DNA of 64,000 nucleotides from NCBI RefSeq assembly GCF_050753385.1, contig NZ_JBLZFZ010000023.1, forward strand, positions 1 to 64,000. The letters are read 5' to 3'. Positions within the stretch are counted from its first letter, which is position 1. Each line of letters opens with the position of its first letter. Below the pieces are notes generated by a model. It saw nothing but the letters and a program-made list of their open reading frames with translations. It searched no databases and was not told the origin of the DNA. Shown here one piece after another: positions 35,739 through 44,958 of the stretch. The position numbers and the translations under genes were made by a program. The stretch comes from Pantanalinema rosaneae. Lineage in GTDB: Bacteria; Cyanobacteriota; Cyanobacteriia; Leptolyngbyales; Leptolyngbyaceae.

Positions 35739-36374
35739 ATGGCTCAGCTCTCGAAAGACCTGTATCGCTTTTTAATTGAAGAACCTCCGGCTGACCAAGT
35801 GACCCTCGCCGATGTGCTGCAACTGGCAGGGGAACGCACCTTTGGGTTTTTGTTTGTGTTGCTGGCGTTGCCCTCTGCCCTACCGGTTCCCGCCGCCGGA
35901 TATTCTGTGCCCTTTGGCATTGTGATGTTACTGTTGGCGGTGCAGTTGATGGTAGGGGCAAAAACCCCCTGGTTGCCCGCCCGCATCATGCACCATCCGA
36001 TCGCTCTAAGTCAGGTACAGGGATTTGTCAAGTCAGGAATTCCCTGGATGCAGCGAATTGAACAGTTGTCAAGACCACGCCTGACGATCGTTTGCACCAG
36101 TCGCACCGGACGGGCTGTGATTGGGTTGGCAATTACCCTGATGGCAATCTCCATGATGATTCCGATTCCGGGAACCAATACTCTGCCTGCGATCGGCATT
36201 TTCGTCACAGGTTTTGGGCTGTTGGATGATGATGGTGCGATTAGCCTGTCCGGGCTAGTGCTCTGCTTGATGGGAGCCACGCTGACCCTCTCGATTCTGT
36301 ATGCCCTGGCAATGGGCGGTACTAGCCTGTACGATTGGCTCCAGCATACGGTCAAGGGAATGCTGGGGCGGTAA
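35739..36374 (+). CDS. ExoD-family membrane protein
   Basis: This is a 211-residue protein. LQLAGERTFGFLFVLLALPSALPVPAAGYSVPFGIVMLLLAVQLMVG and the second half MMIPIPGTNTLPAIGIFVTGFGLLDDDGAI are the exopolysaccharide-synthesis ExoD signature (PF06055), with four to five helices. ExoD affects exopolysaccharide formation and alkaline tolerance in rhizobia; its molecular role is unknown. It is convergent with the UPF0182 gene. Confidence 0.9.
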   Translation: MAQLSKDLYRFLIEEPPADQVTLADVLQLAGERTFGFLFVLLALPSALPVPAAGYSVPFGIVMLLLAVQLMVGAKTPWLPARIMHHPIALSQVQGFVKSGIPWMQRIEQLSRPRLTIVCTSRTGRAVIGLAITLMAISMMIPIPGTNTLPAIGIFVTGFGLLDDDGAISLSGLVLCLMGATLTLSILYALAMGGTSLYDWLQHTVKGMLGR

Positions 36375-36382
36375 AGCAAGAC

Positions 36383-39376
36383 TTACTGAATCGTCGGTTC
36401 TTCTACGGGACGAATAATGGTGGTGTCTGGGGTAACTTGCGGTCTAAAGATGGCTTGTAGCGCTTCTTCTAATGTAGGCGACATGACAATCCGATTCTCG
36501 TAAGCCACGATGACTCGGACTAGCGTTGGCAGGCTGTTTTGCGTCGCTTCCAGATAAAGTGGTTCAACATACAGCAGCGACTGCTCGATCGGGATGATCA
36601 GCAAGTTACCCTGAATTGCCCGTGAACCCTGGCGGTTCCAGAGCGAAATTTGTTGAGAAATCACCGGATCTTGATTGATTCGGGCTTCAATTTGCTCAGG
36701 CCCATAGACCAGGCGTTCTTTGGGAAAGGTGTAGAGTAACAACCTGCCGTAGTTCTCCCCATCCGATCGCGCGGCTAACCAGGCAATTAAGTTGGTGCGT
36801 TGGCGAGGGGTGTAGGGGAGCAGCAGAATAAATTCTTCAAACGGGACGGCAGGCAAACTGGTGATCAGGTAATACGGTTCAACCGGACGGGATTCGTTGC
36901 CATAGACTTCATTGGGAATCTGCCACTGGTCTTCCCGGTTATAAAATACCTGTGGGTCGATCATGTGATAGGTCATCAACCGCTCGGATTGTAGCTTGAA
37001 GAAATCTACGGGGTAGCGAATATGGCTCCGCAAGGTTACAGGCATGGCGGTTAACGGTTTGAATAAATTGGGAAACACCGTTGACCAGGTGGTAATTATC
37101 GGATCACTGGGATCGGCAACATAGAGATCAACCGAGCCGTGATAGGCATCCACCACCACCTTGACCGAATTCCGCATGTAGTTAACCCCTTCACTGCCTA
37201 AGTCGGAGTAGGGATAACGATCGCTGGTCGTATAGGCATCAATAATCCAGTACAGATAGTTTTGATCCTGCTGGTCGGCTCTGGGGACATCAGCAGTCAC
37301 CAAGTAGGGATCGCTGTCGTAGTGGAGAAACGGGGCGATCGCCTGAATCCGATGTTTAATGTTCCGCCGGAATAATACTTTAGTATCGGGGAGAAAATCA
37401 CGGGTAAATAAGATCTGCCAGTCCCGTAGATACAAGGCAAACAAGCCGCGCCGCCACCAGGAACCAAGATTAATCCCACCCTGCCCATCATAGACGTTGT
37501 AGGCATTATCGCTGCCACTGGGAAAATCCAATTCCCGGGTCAGGGTGCGGGTCATGACGTAGGTGTTGGCAATCTCGCCGTAATAGATCCGAGGTAAGCC
37601 GATCGGAATGCTGGCGCGAATCTCCGGGCTGGAAGTGGTCAAGGCTCCAGTTTCACCGCCGGTAATATCCTTAACAAAATATTCCGGGAGTCCCCCCGCT
37701 CCTACGGTATTCACCGGACTGAGGGTAAAGCCGTAGCCATGGGTATAGATTAAATGGCGGTTTACCCAGGTTTGGGCTTCCTGAGGTACAGCATTGTAAT
37801 CCAGTTCGCGGGCGGCAATCAGCACCTGTCGTTGTTCTGTAGGAGTAGTGGGAGTAGCGGTGGGTTGATCGGGGGCAGTGGCAGGCTGGCGGGTCGGTAC
37901 ATTGGTTTGCAGTGTGTAGCGATCGATATCCGCATCTGGGAACCGATAGTACGGACGAATTTGCTGGAGTTGGCGATTCGTTTCCAACAGAGGACGCTGA
38001 TCCCACAGGCGAATATTGCGAATGGTCAGTTCATTCTCGGTTAAGTCGGTTTCGGTCAGTTGCCCTTGAGGATCAAAATTTTGGGCATCGATCGCTTCCA
38101 GACCAAAGGCTTGTCGGGTTAAGGCAATCGTGCGTTCGATAAAGGGACGCTCCCGCGCCAGTTCATTCGGCTGCACAATCAAATACTGCACCACCTCAGG
38201 GACGATCACCCCAGCCATCACCAGGACACCAAATAACCCCAACCCGAGCCTGACCCAATGGCGATGGGGAGATTTCGCCTGCCAGAAGATCGTGCGCCAC
38301 AGCAGGTAGCCCGCGATCGCGAACGCCAGGATGCTTAATCCGGTATAGGCTGGGAGTTGTGCCATCACATCGGTATAGCTGGCACCAAAGGCGACTCCTC
38401 GCGGGGAATAGAGTAATTCATACCGCCCCAGCCCATAGCTAAAGGCGATCGTTGCCATCAGAGCACTGCCCACCCCATATAAATGCCGTTGCTGGGCAGA
38501 GGAAAACCCCGGAAACTGTCCCTGGCTGAGACTATTCCCCGATAACAGATAGGTCAGCATCACCGCCGCAAAGCCGTACAAACTGAGTCCGAATAGCCAC
38601 AGTTCCAGCAGTTCCCAGAGCGGTAGGGTAAAGATATAGAAGCCAATATCCTGCCCAAATAAGGGATCAGCCGTATTGAATGCCGTGGGATGCAGATATT
38701 GCAGGATGACGGCCCATTGTTTGGAGAATAACCACCCCAGCACCGTACTGAACATAATGGCGATCGTCGTCAACCAATATCGGGGATAAATCAACACAAC
38801 GATCGCCGTTCCGATCCCACCCCCTAACCACCAAAGCTGATAACTTAATTGGCTGCCCAGTTGCCACAAATTCTTCAGGTTAAATCGAGCCACGAAGGGG
38901 GTAGAAAGCGTTGGGCCTGCCTGCCAATAATTCACAGCCAGATGACCGTAGTAAACCAACAGCGCTCCGATTAACAAACTCAGGGCGAGGGTAAGGGGTA
39001 ATAGCGATCGCAACTTGAGTGCCGATGTGACGGCAATCGCCGAGGTAGGGGGTCGGGATAAAGGGACGCGATTGGGCGATCGGCGCTGTCGCTGCCGACT
39101 GTCATTCTGGGGTAGCTGCTGCTGATCAGGGGGTGGATCGGCATATTTCAAGCGCTGACTTAATACCAGATTGCCTAATAAGTAGAGTGCGCTTCCCCCA
39201 GTGACGAGACCAAATAGGATCAGGCGCACCTGAAATTTCAGCAGGAACACTGCCAGATAGTGAACTTCCTGAAACCAGAGAATTTCTGCTCCTAGTCGGG
39301 AGACTAAATCTAGTAATAATCCGATTCCCAGGAGGACAGTCAACAGTTGAAATAGACGGTTCCAGGTCACAGCCAT
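36383..39376 (-). CDS. UPF0182-family large membrane protein
   Basis: This 997-residue protein has seven hydrophobic helices in the first 400 residues and a large outside domain after that. Signature segments are NAYNVYDGQGGINLGSWWRR, RDFLPDTKVLFRRNIKHRIQAIAPFL and the Pro-rich linker near residue 490. The family is widespread in actinobacteria and cyanobacteria and has no assigned function. The N-terminal cytoplasmic linker (residues about 75-105) is Gln/Arg/Pro-rich. It is monocistronic. Confidence 0.93.
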   Translation of the reverse strand: MAVTWNRLFQLLTVLLGIGLLLDLVSRLGAEILWFQEVHYLAVFLLKFQVRLILFGLVTGGSALYLLGNLVLSQRLKYADPPPDQQQLPQNDSRQRQRRSPNRVPLSRPPTSAIAVTSALKLRSLLPLTLALSLLIGALLVYYGHLAVNYWQAGPTLSTPFVARFNLKNLWQLGSQLSYQLWWLGGGIGTAIVVLIYPRYWLTTIAIMFSTVLGWLFSKQWAVILQYLHPTAFNTADPLFGQDIGFYIFTLPLWELLELWLFGLSLYGFAAVMLTYLLSGNSLSQGQFPGFSSAQQRHLYGVGSALMATIAFSYGLGRYELLYSPRGVAFGASYTDVMAQLPAYTGLSILAFAIAGYLLWRTIFWQAKSPHRHWVRLGLGLFGVLVMAGVIVPEVVQYLIVQPNELARERPFIERTIALTRQAFGLEAIDAQNFDPQGQLTETDLTENELTIRNIRLWDQRPLLETNRQLQQIRPYYRFPDADIDRYTLQTNVPTRQPATAPDQPTATPTTPTEQRQVLIAARELDYNAVPQEAQTWVNRHLIYTHGYGFTLSPVNTVGAGGLPEYFVKDITGGETGALTTSSPEIRASIPIGLPRIYYGEIANTYVMTRTLTRELDFPSGSDNAYNVYDGQGGINLGSWWRRGLFALYLRDWQILFTRDFLPDTKVLFRRNIKHRIQAIAPFLHYDSDPYLVTADVPRADQQDQNYLYWIIDAYTTSDRYPYSDLGSEGVNYMRNSVKVVVDAYHGSVDLYVADPSDPIITTWSTVFPNLFKPLTAMPVTLRSHIRYPVDFFKLQSERLMTYHMIDPQVFYNREDQWQIPNEVYGNESRPVEPYYLITSLPAVPFEEFILLLPYTPRQRTNLIAWLAARSDGENYGRLLLYTFPKERLVYGPEQIEARINQDPVISQQISLWNRQGSRAIQGNLLIIPIEQSLLYVEPLYLEATQNSLPTLVRVIVAYENRIVMSPTLEEALQAIFRPQVTPDTTIIRPVEEPTIQ

Positions 39377-39830
39377 TCCCCAGTAGTCCAGGTTTCCCTG
39401 TGAGCGAGATCAATTTGCTCTATCAGGGTTATTTCTATGCTATACGCTACGATCGCGAGTTTGTTATTCTTTCAGCCGACCTCAGGTTCATACCAGCTTT
39501 GTGATGTCCTGGATTTTGCCCTCATCCCTAACCCTTCTCCCTGGGGAGCTACCGTGTACACACATCTTTTCAACCACCTCAAGCTCCTGCATTTCGCCCC
39601 CCTATCCCCCCAATTTTGGGGGGAATTAAACCTTCAAAGTCCCTCAGAATTGGGGGATTTAGGGGGCTAAAAGGATGTAAACGAAGTCAGACTCGACTTG
39701 TGTGTACACCGTAGCCCCAGGGAGAAGGGATCTAGAATTCTTGTTTCTTCGCCCTGGGGGAGAGGGCTAGGGTGAGGGTAGGGCAAGGCACAGAATGGTT
39801 GTTAACCCAGATTTAGCAGACAGTGACAGC
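39377..39830. other. Intergenic region occupied by nested repeats
   Basis: Upstream of UPF0182 and downstream of the P-type ATPase. Most of it (39520-39779) is a nested palindromic repeat. No gene is supported. Confidence 0.65.
39532..39729. repeat. MITE-like element 2, nested in an outer repeat
   Basis: The ends are inverted repeats of about 30 bp: the left starts CCCTTCTCCCTGGGG and continues to GTGTACACACA; the right reads TGTGTGTACAC...CCCCAGGGAGAAGGG. The core holds CCCCCCTATCCCCCC...GGGGGATTTAGGGGGC, related to the cores at 8.6 and 50.6 kb. Outside it, CCCTCATCCCTAACCC (39520 on) pairs with GGGCTAGGGTGAGGG (to 39779), so one repeat appears inserted in another. Confidence 0.7.
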
Positions 39831-42590
39831 TTATTCAGTCGGATCAATCCGATTCACAAATGCTACTAATATCAGCATCGGCACGATCGGAATTAAACAA
39901 ATCAACCATTGATTTAGCGTCAGAGGAGCCGTTCTAAATAGCGTATTCATCACGCTCCATTGACTAAACACCACCTGGAGTACGATCGCGCTCAAAATCC
40001 CAACTCCGATCGCGGGAGCCCTAAAAGCACTCTGACGACCCCGTAAGCGTTGGACGATCGCCGTTCCCAAATGACTCACACTCAACAAGTAAATCACTCG
40101 TCCGGCGACCAATGCTTGAATTGCCATCGTCCGAGCAACGGCTAAATCCCCCGTGGTGCGGCGTGCCCATTCAAACATGCCAAAGATTAAGATCCAGTTG
40201 AACACGGAAACGGCAGCAATCCGTTGAAACAGAGTGCCGGACAGTAACGGTTCGCGCGGATCGCGGGGAGGATGTGCCATAGTCTGTTCGGACTTCGGCT
40301 CAAACGCTAGGGGCACAGTCATGGCGACGGAGTTGACCATATTCAGCCACAACACCTGGAGGGATAGGATCGGCAAATCCCGCGCCAGTAGGGCACTGAG
40401 TAAAATCGTCATGGACTCGCCGCCATTCACCGGCAGAATAAAGGCGATCGCTTTCCGCAAGTTTTGATAAACGGTACGCCCTTCTTCGACCGCCGCTTCG
40501 ATCGAGGTAAAATTATCGTCTGTTAACAGCATATCTGCGGCTTCCCGTGCCACGTCGGTACCCGCTTTACCCATCGCAATCCCGATATCCGCCTGTTTTA
40601 AGGCAGGGGCATCATTCACCCCATCCCCCGTCATCGCCACAATTTCGCCCTTGGACTGGAGGGCTTCCACTAACCGCAGCTTTTGCGCCGGAGCCACCCT
40701 GGCAAACACTGAGCCCGTTTCCACTGCCTGGGCGAGATCCGCATCGTTCATCTCTGCTAACTGCTGTCCAGTAAAGCCAACCACCTGCCCTTGCTGGTTG
40801 AGCCCAATCCGCTCCGCGATCGCGGTAGCCGTGGTCAGATGGTCGCCCGTAATCATCTTGACCTGAATGCCCGCCGACTCACAGGCATACACCGCATTGA
40901 TTACCTCTGATCGGGGTGGATCAATCATGCCCTGCAAGCCTAAAAAGGTTAACTTCTGCTCCAGATCACTGTGATCGATCGCAGTTTGCTGGGTAGACAC
41001 CGCTTTTTCGGCAAATGCCAGAACCCGTAATCCCTGTTCGGCAAGGTGTTCCGCTTCCCGATCGATCTGATCGCGATCGAGGGGGGTCAATAATCCTGAA
41101 GAATCCCGCATCACCTGACACCGCTTCAGCACCGCTTCCAGGGAACCTTTGACATAGATAATATTGTTGTCACTCCTCTGGTGCAGAGTTGCCATGTACT
41201 GAAACTGCGACTCAAAGGGAATGACATCTAAGCGGGGAAATCCTTGATGTAATTGAGCCTGGTCTAAGCCAGCTTTTTGTGCCGCAACAATTAAGGCTCC
41301 CTCAGTGGGATCACCGATCACTGTCCACTGCCCGTCTCGCCATTCCAGATGGGAATCATTACAGACCACCCCAGCGATTAAGCAATCCTGTAAAACCGAT
41401 AGTTCTGGTGCATGGGGAGAGGCTGCCTGCCCAATCGCGATCGCATCACCCGAAGCCGATCTCATCTCACCGTCCGGATCATAGCCCACTCCACTGACCT
41501 CGTACAGTTGCCCTCCCGCATAAATTGCCTGTACCGTCATTTGGTTTTCGGTCAGCGTACCCGTTTTATCGGAACAAATGACGGTCGCCCCTCCTAAGGT
41601 TTCCACGGCTGGGAGTTTGCGGATAATAGCGTGTCGGCGAGCCATGCGATTCACCCCGATCGCTAGAGTGACCGTCACCACGGCTGGCAGTCCCTCCGGA
41701 ATGGCACTGACCGCCAAGGCAACCGCCGCTTCAAACATTTCTGTCCACGATCGGCCCTGTCCCAACCCCACGAAGAACGTCAATGAAGCCAGGGACAGAA
41801 TGATATACAGCAACGTCTGACTGAATTTGGCAAATTTGCGCGTCAGCGGTGTACTCAGACTATGGCTTTGATCAAGCGATTGCGAAATTTGTCCAACTTC
41901 GGTTTGATTTGCCGTTGCTACAACCACCCCGCTGCCCTGCCCAAAGGTGACAAAGCTCCCGGCATACGCCATATTGCTGCGTTCGGCTAACGGCGTATTA
42001 GCGGGTAACGGCTGGAGCGATTTCTCGACCGGAACCGATTCCCCCGTGAGTGCCGACTCATCCACTTGTAAGCCGCGCACCGTCAGCAATCGTAGATCTG
42101 CCGGAACCTTATCCCCTGAGGTCAGCAGAACCAGATCTCCCGGTACCAATTGCTGCGACGGAATCTGTTGTTTGCTGCCATCCCGGATCACGGTGGCTTC
42201 CGTGGTGACAGCCTTTGCCAGTGCCGCGATCGCCCCTTCTGCCTTTGATTCCTGCACAAACCCAATAATGGCGTTGATTAAAGTCACTCCCCAGATCACC
42301 GCCGCATTTGTCCAGGAACCCAGGAGGGCTTTAATCGCTCCAGCCACCAGCAGAATATACAACAATGCCTGGTTAAATTGCAGCAGAAACCGCAACCAAG
42401 CGGGCTTTCCAGGTTTAGCCGCTAGTTCATTTAAACCATACTGCTGCTGACGTTGGTTGACTTCTGCCAGGGTCAAGCCACGATCGGGATGACTTTGAAT
42501 CTGCTCGATAACCTCCTGACCTGAAAGTTTGTAAAACAGTGTCGGTGGAGTGGATTTAGCGATCGTTTGCATAGCCCGAAAATTACTCAT
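39831..42590 (-). CDS. P-type cation-transporting ATPase, Ca2+ (SERCA/PMR1-like) type
   Basis: This 919-residue ATPase has an N-terminal cation_ATPase_N domain, the actuator motif TGES (ALTGESVPVEKS), the helix-4 PEGL motif (SAIPEGLPAVV) typical of calcium pumps, the phosphorylation site CSDKTGTLTENQ, the nucleotide-binding domain and the hinge GDGVNDAPALKQADIGIAM. Ten helices are expected. It probably exports Ca2+ (or Mn2+) using ATP. It follows the response-regulator gene on the same strand by 82 bases, which suggests control by that system. An ATG at 42572 is an alternative start. Confidence 0.92.
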   Translation of the reverse strand: MSNFRAMQTIAKSTPPTLFYKLSGQEVIEQIQSHPDRGLTLAEVNQRQQQYGLNELAAKPGKPAWLRFLLQFNQALLYILLVAGAIKALLGSWTNAAVIWGVTLINAIIGFVQESKAEGAIAALAKAVTTEATVIRDGSKQQIPSQQLVPGDLVLLTSGDKVPADLRLLTVRGLQVDESALTGESVPVEKSLQPLPANTPLAERSNMAYAGSFVTFGQGSGVVVATANQTEVGQISQSLDQSHSLSTPLTRKFAKFSQTLLYIILSLASLTFFVGLGQGRSWTEMFEAAVALAVSAIPEGLPAVVTVTLAIGVNRMARRHAIIRKLPAVETLGGATVICSDKTGTLTENQMTVQAIYAGGQLYEVSGVGYDPDGEMRSASGDAIAIGQAASPHAPELSVLQDCLIAGVVCNDSHLEWRDGQWTVIGDPTEGALIVAAQKAGLDQAQLHQGFPRLDVIPFESQFQYMATLHQRSDNNIIYVKGSLEAVLKRCQVMRDSSGLLTPLDRDQIDREAEHLAEQGLRVLAFAEKAVSTQQTAIDHSDLEQKLTFLGLQGMIDPPRSEVINAVYACESAGIQVKMITGDHLTTATAIAERIGLNQQGQVVGFTGQQLAEMNDADLAQAVETGSVFARVAPAQKLRLVEALQSKGEIVAMTGDGVNDAPALKQADIGIAMGKAGTDVAREAADMLLTDDNFTSIEAAVEEGRTVYQNLRKAIAFILPVNGGESMTILLSALLARDLPILSLQVLWLNMVNSVAMTVPLAFEPKSEQTMAHPPRDPREPLLSGTLFQRIAAVSVFNWILIFGMFEWARRTTGDLAVARTMAIQALVAGRVIYLLSVSHLGTAIVQRLRGRQSAFRAPAIGVGILSAIVLQVVFSQWSVMNTLFRTAPLTLNQWLICLIPIVPMLILVAFVNRIDPTE

Positions 42591-42672
42591 ACAGCTTAAT
42601 TGTTCCTCAGAGTATCAAGTCAAGGTCGGGAGGGCAGAAGGAAATCGGGGGGAAATCGGGGGGACAGGATGA

Positions 42673-43365
42673 TCATGAGACTTGCTTGAGCCGATATCCC
42701 ATGCCATGAACCGTTTCGATCAGGTCATCGGGGGCATGGGCAAGTTTCAACTTTTGGCGCAGGGTACGGATATGGGTTTTTACCGCTTCTTCGGTGGGAG
42801 TTTCTTCGGGCAACCAGAGTTTTTCGATAATAATCGGACGGCTCATCACCCGCCGACCACTGGAGATCAGCAATTCTAATAAGGCAAATTCCTTCGGCGT
42901 TAAACTGAGGGGCATCTCCTGATAGGTGGCTTCGTAGGTACTGGGATTCAAGCGTAATTCCCCCCAAACCAGCGTGGGATTCGCCGTAGGATTACCGCGA
43001 CGTAAGAGAGCCCGCAGGCGAGCCATGAGTTCCTCAATATCAAAGGGTTTGACCATGTAATCATCAGCACCAGCATCTAAACCGATGATTTTGTCGGCGA
43101 TCGTATCCCGAGCGGTCAACATCATGACGGGAATCGTGGCGTTGCGGGCACCCATCCCCCTCGCCCGTAACTGCTGACATAATTTGATGCCATCTACTTT
43201 AGGCAGGGTCAAATCCAACACAATCAAGTCATACTCGATCGTGTTGACCAAATTCCAGGCGGTTTCGCCATCCTCAGCCACATCCACGTCATACTGGCGG
43301 TTGGTCAATGCTTCCGTCAGCATATCGGCAATCCGCCCATCATCTTCAACAACCAAAACACGCAT
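42673..43365 (-). CDS. OmpR/PhoB-family response regulator
   Basis: This 230-residue protein has a receiver (residues 1-120: acidic pair EDD, phospho-acceptor in LIVLDLTLPKVDG, Thr in MMLTARD, Lys in MVKPFD) and a winged-helix Trans_reg_C domain (SLTPKEFALLELLISSGRRVMSR ... KTHIRTLRQKLK ... GMGYRLKQ). Such regulators bind direct repeats of about 11 bp. It is divergent from a CHASE3 histidine kinase that is its likely partner. It is the only OmpR-type regulator encoded in the window and a candidate for the GTCAC boxes at 46-62 kb (inference). Confidence 0.95.
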   Translation of the reverse strand: MRVLVVEDDGRIADMLTEALTNRQYDVDVAEDGETAWNLVNTIEYDLIVLDLTLPKVDGIKLCQQLRARGMGARNATIPVMMLTARDTIADKIIGLDAGADDYMVKPFDIEELMARLRALLRRGNPTANPTLVWGELRLNPSTYEATYQEMPLSLTPKEFALLELLISSGRRVMSRPIIIEKLWLPEETPTEEAVKTHIRTLRQKLKLAHAPDDLIETVHGMGYRLKQVS

Positions 43366-43461
43366 TGAGATTTTAGACTTCAGGTTTTAGATTGGACTTA
43401 TCAACGGTACTGTGTCGCGATCGCGCCTGAATTTACTCTAATCCAAAATTCCTATGCTCGG

Positions 43462-44859
43462 ATGGTAATGACTCTCAGCACTCTCAAGTGGTCATTGGAA
43501 CGCAAATGGGTGACAGCCGTGTTCTGTTTGGCACTGTTGTTAATGATGTTAGTTAATTTTTTCTCTTACCAAAATGCGACTCAACTGATTGCCAGTCAGA
43601 TCCGGGTGAAGCAAACCCATGCAGTGCTTACGGCATTGACCAATGTTTCAGAAACCCTGACCGATATTGAAACCCGGCGGTGGCGCTATTTTCTTCTGGG
43701 TGAACACACTGAACTGGCAAGTTATGATCAGGCAATGCAACGATTGACCACCAAGTTAGAACAGTTGCGCCAGCCGTTAGAGGATACTCCCACCCAGGAA
43801 CAACGGTTAGATACGCTCGAAACCCTGATTCGTCAACGCCGCGATTTGTTTGAGCAGTTCGCTGAATATCGATCGCCGCTGACGGCAGAGCATCCTCTGG
43901 TGATGCAAACTAATCAAAATCAAACCGAAATCCGGCAAATGATTACTGAGTTGCAAACCGCAGAGGAACAGATTTTGCAACATCAGGTAGAACAGGCGCA
44001 GGTTAATTCTCAGGTGAGAATGGCGATCGAGAATCTGGGAACGGTATTAGCCTTCGTGGGTCTACTCGCGGTTTATGCTCTATTGTATCGCCAGATGTTT
44101 CAACGGCAACAACTGGAGCAGGCACAACAGAAACTCGCCCAAGAAAAGGAACTGGGAGAATTGAAACTTCAGTTTTTCTCGATGGTATCCCACGAATTCC
44201 GCACACCATTGAGTGTGATTGCGGGTTCATCGCAATTATTAAAAGAGCAATTGATAAATTTGGTTGAGCCAGCTAAACTGAAAAATTTGGTGCAAATTCA
44301 GGCATCGGCTCAATTAATGACTCAGTTACTCAATGATATTTTAACCCTGGCGAGGGCGGATGCTGGCAAGTTAGAGTGCAAACCTGAGTTGTTAGAAATG
44401 CAATTCTTCTGCTTAAATCTGATTGAAGATATCCAACTATTTAGCGAACATCCCCGCACCATTCAATTTGACAAGCATGGCTCTCGAACCTATGCCTACC
44501 TGGATGAACGATTACTCTACTCGATCCTGAGTAATTTATTGTCTAATGCCATCAAATACTCCCCTCCAGACAGCCCGGTTTACTTTACACTAACCTGTGA
44601 ACCGGATCGAGTGATGGTCCAGGTCAAGGATCAGGGCATTGGTATTCCGGAGGAGGAGCAAGCCAGAATCTTTGAACCATTCTGCCGAGGGCGCAATGCG
44701 GGTCACGTAGCGGGCAGTGGTTTAGGCATGGCAGTGGTAAAAAAGTGTCTAGATTTACACCAGGGAGAACTGAGGGTCGAAAGTCAAGTCGGTGTGGGTA
44801 CAACCTTTACCATTCAATTACCCCAGCCTCAGACCACTGGATTGTTTACCCATCGTTGA
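43462..44859 (+). CDS. CHASE3 sensor histidine kinase
   Basis: This 465-residue membrane kinase has helices at about 17-37 and 190-210 bracketing a CHASE3 sensor (ETRRWRYFLLGEHTELASYDQA). There is a coiled coil, HisKA with His in MVSHEFRTPLSVIAG (about 240), and HATPase with NLLSNAIKYSPP, DQGIGIP and GSGLGMAVVKKCLD. Its last six residues and stop (GLFTHR) are encoded by the 105-bp block duplicated from the kbl locus, so the native C-terminus may have been replaced. It is divergent from the response regulator by 96 bases. Confidence 0.93.
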   Translation: MVMTLSTLKWSLERKWVTAVFCLALLLMMLVNFFSYQNATQLIASQIRVKQTHAVLTALTNVSETLTDIETRRWRYFLLGEHTELASYDQAMQRLTTKLEQLRQPLEDTPTQEQRLDTLETLIRQRRDLFEQFAEYRSPLTAEHPLVMQTNQNQTEIRQMITELQTAEEQILQHQVEQAQVNSQVRMAIENLGTVLAFVGLLAVYALLYRQMFQRQQLEQAQQKLAQEKELGELKLQFFSMVSHEFRTPLSVIAGSSQLLKEQLINLVEPAKLKNLVQIQASAQLMTQLLNDILTLARADAGKLECKPELLEMQFFCLNLIEDIQLFSEHPRTIQFDKHGSRTYAYLDERLLYSILSNLLSNAIKYSPPDSPVYFTLTCEPDRVMVQVKDQGIGIPEEEQARIFEPFCRGRNAGHVAGSGLGMAVVKKCLDLHQGELRVESQVGVGTTFTIQLPQPQTTGLFTHR

Positions 44860-44941
44860 TCATGGTGTTAAATTGGAATCTTGCTATATGTCTTAGCGAC
44901 CTGGGTGAATGCCTCAACGCAGCGATCGATCTGCGATCGGG
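44837..44941. repeat. 105-bp duplication, second copy at the kinase 3' end
   Basis: This copy is 95% identical (five mismatches) to 20822-20926, same orientation. It supplies the final codons of the histidine kinase on the plus strand and a kbl tail on the minus strand. Confidence 0.92.
44867..44941 (-). pseudogene. kbl: Fragment of kbl (C-terminal 23 codons)
   Basis: Read on the minus strand, the segment encodes SQIDRCVEAFTQVAK, then TYSKIPI and a stop, the same as the end of Kbl with two substitutions. Nothing upstream resembles Kbl, so this is a scar of duplication or of an excised block. Confidence 0.8.
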
Positions 44942-44958
44942 AGTAGTGTTGTCGATCG

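Noticed and set aside
39520..39779. Insertion sequence
   Set aside because: Only inverted repeats are present; there is no reading frame for a transposase, so it is listed as MITE-like.
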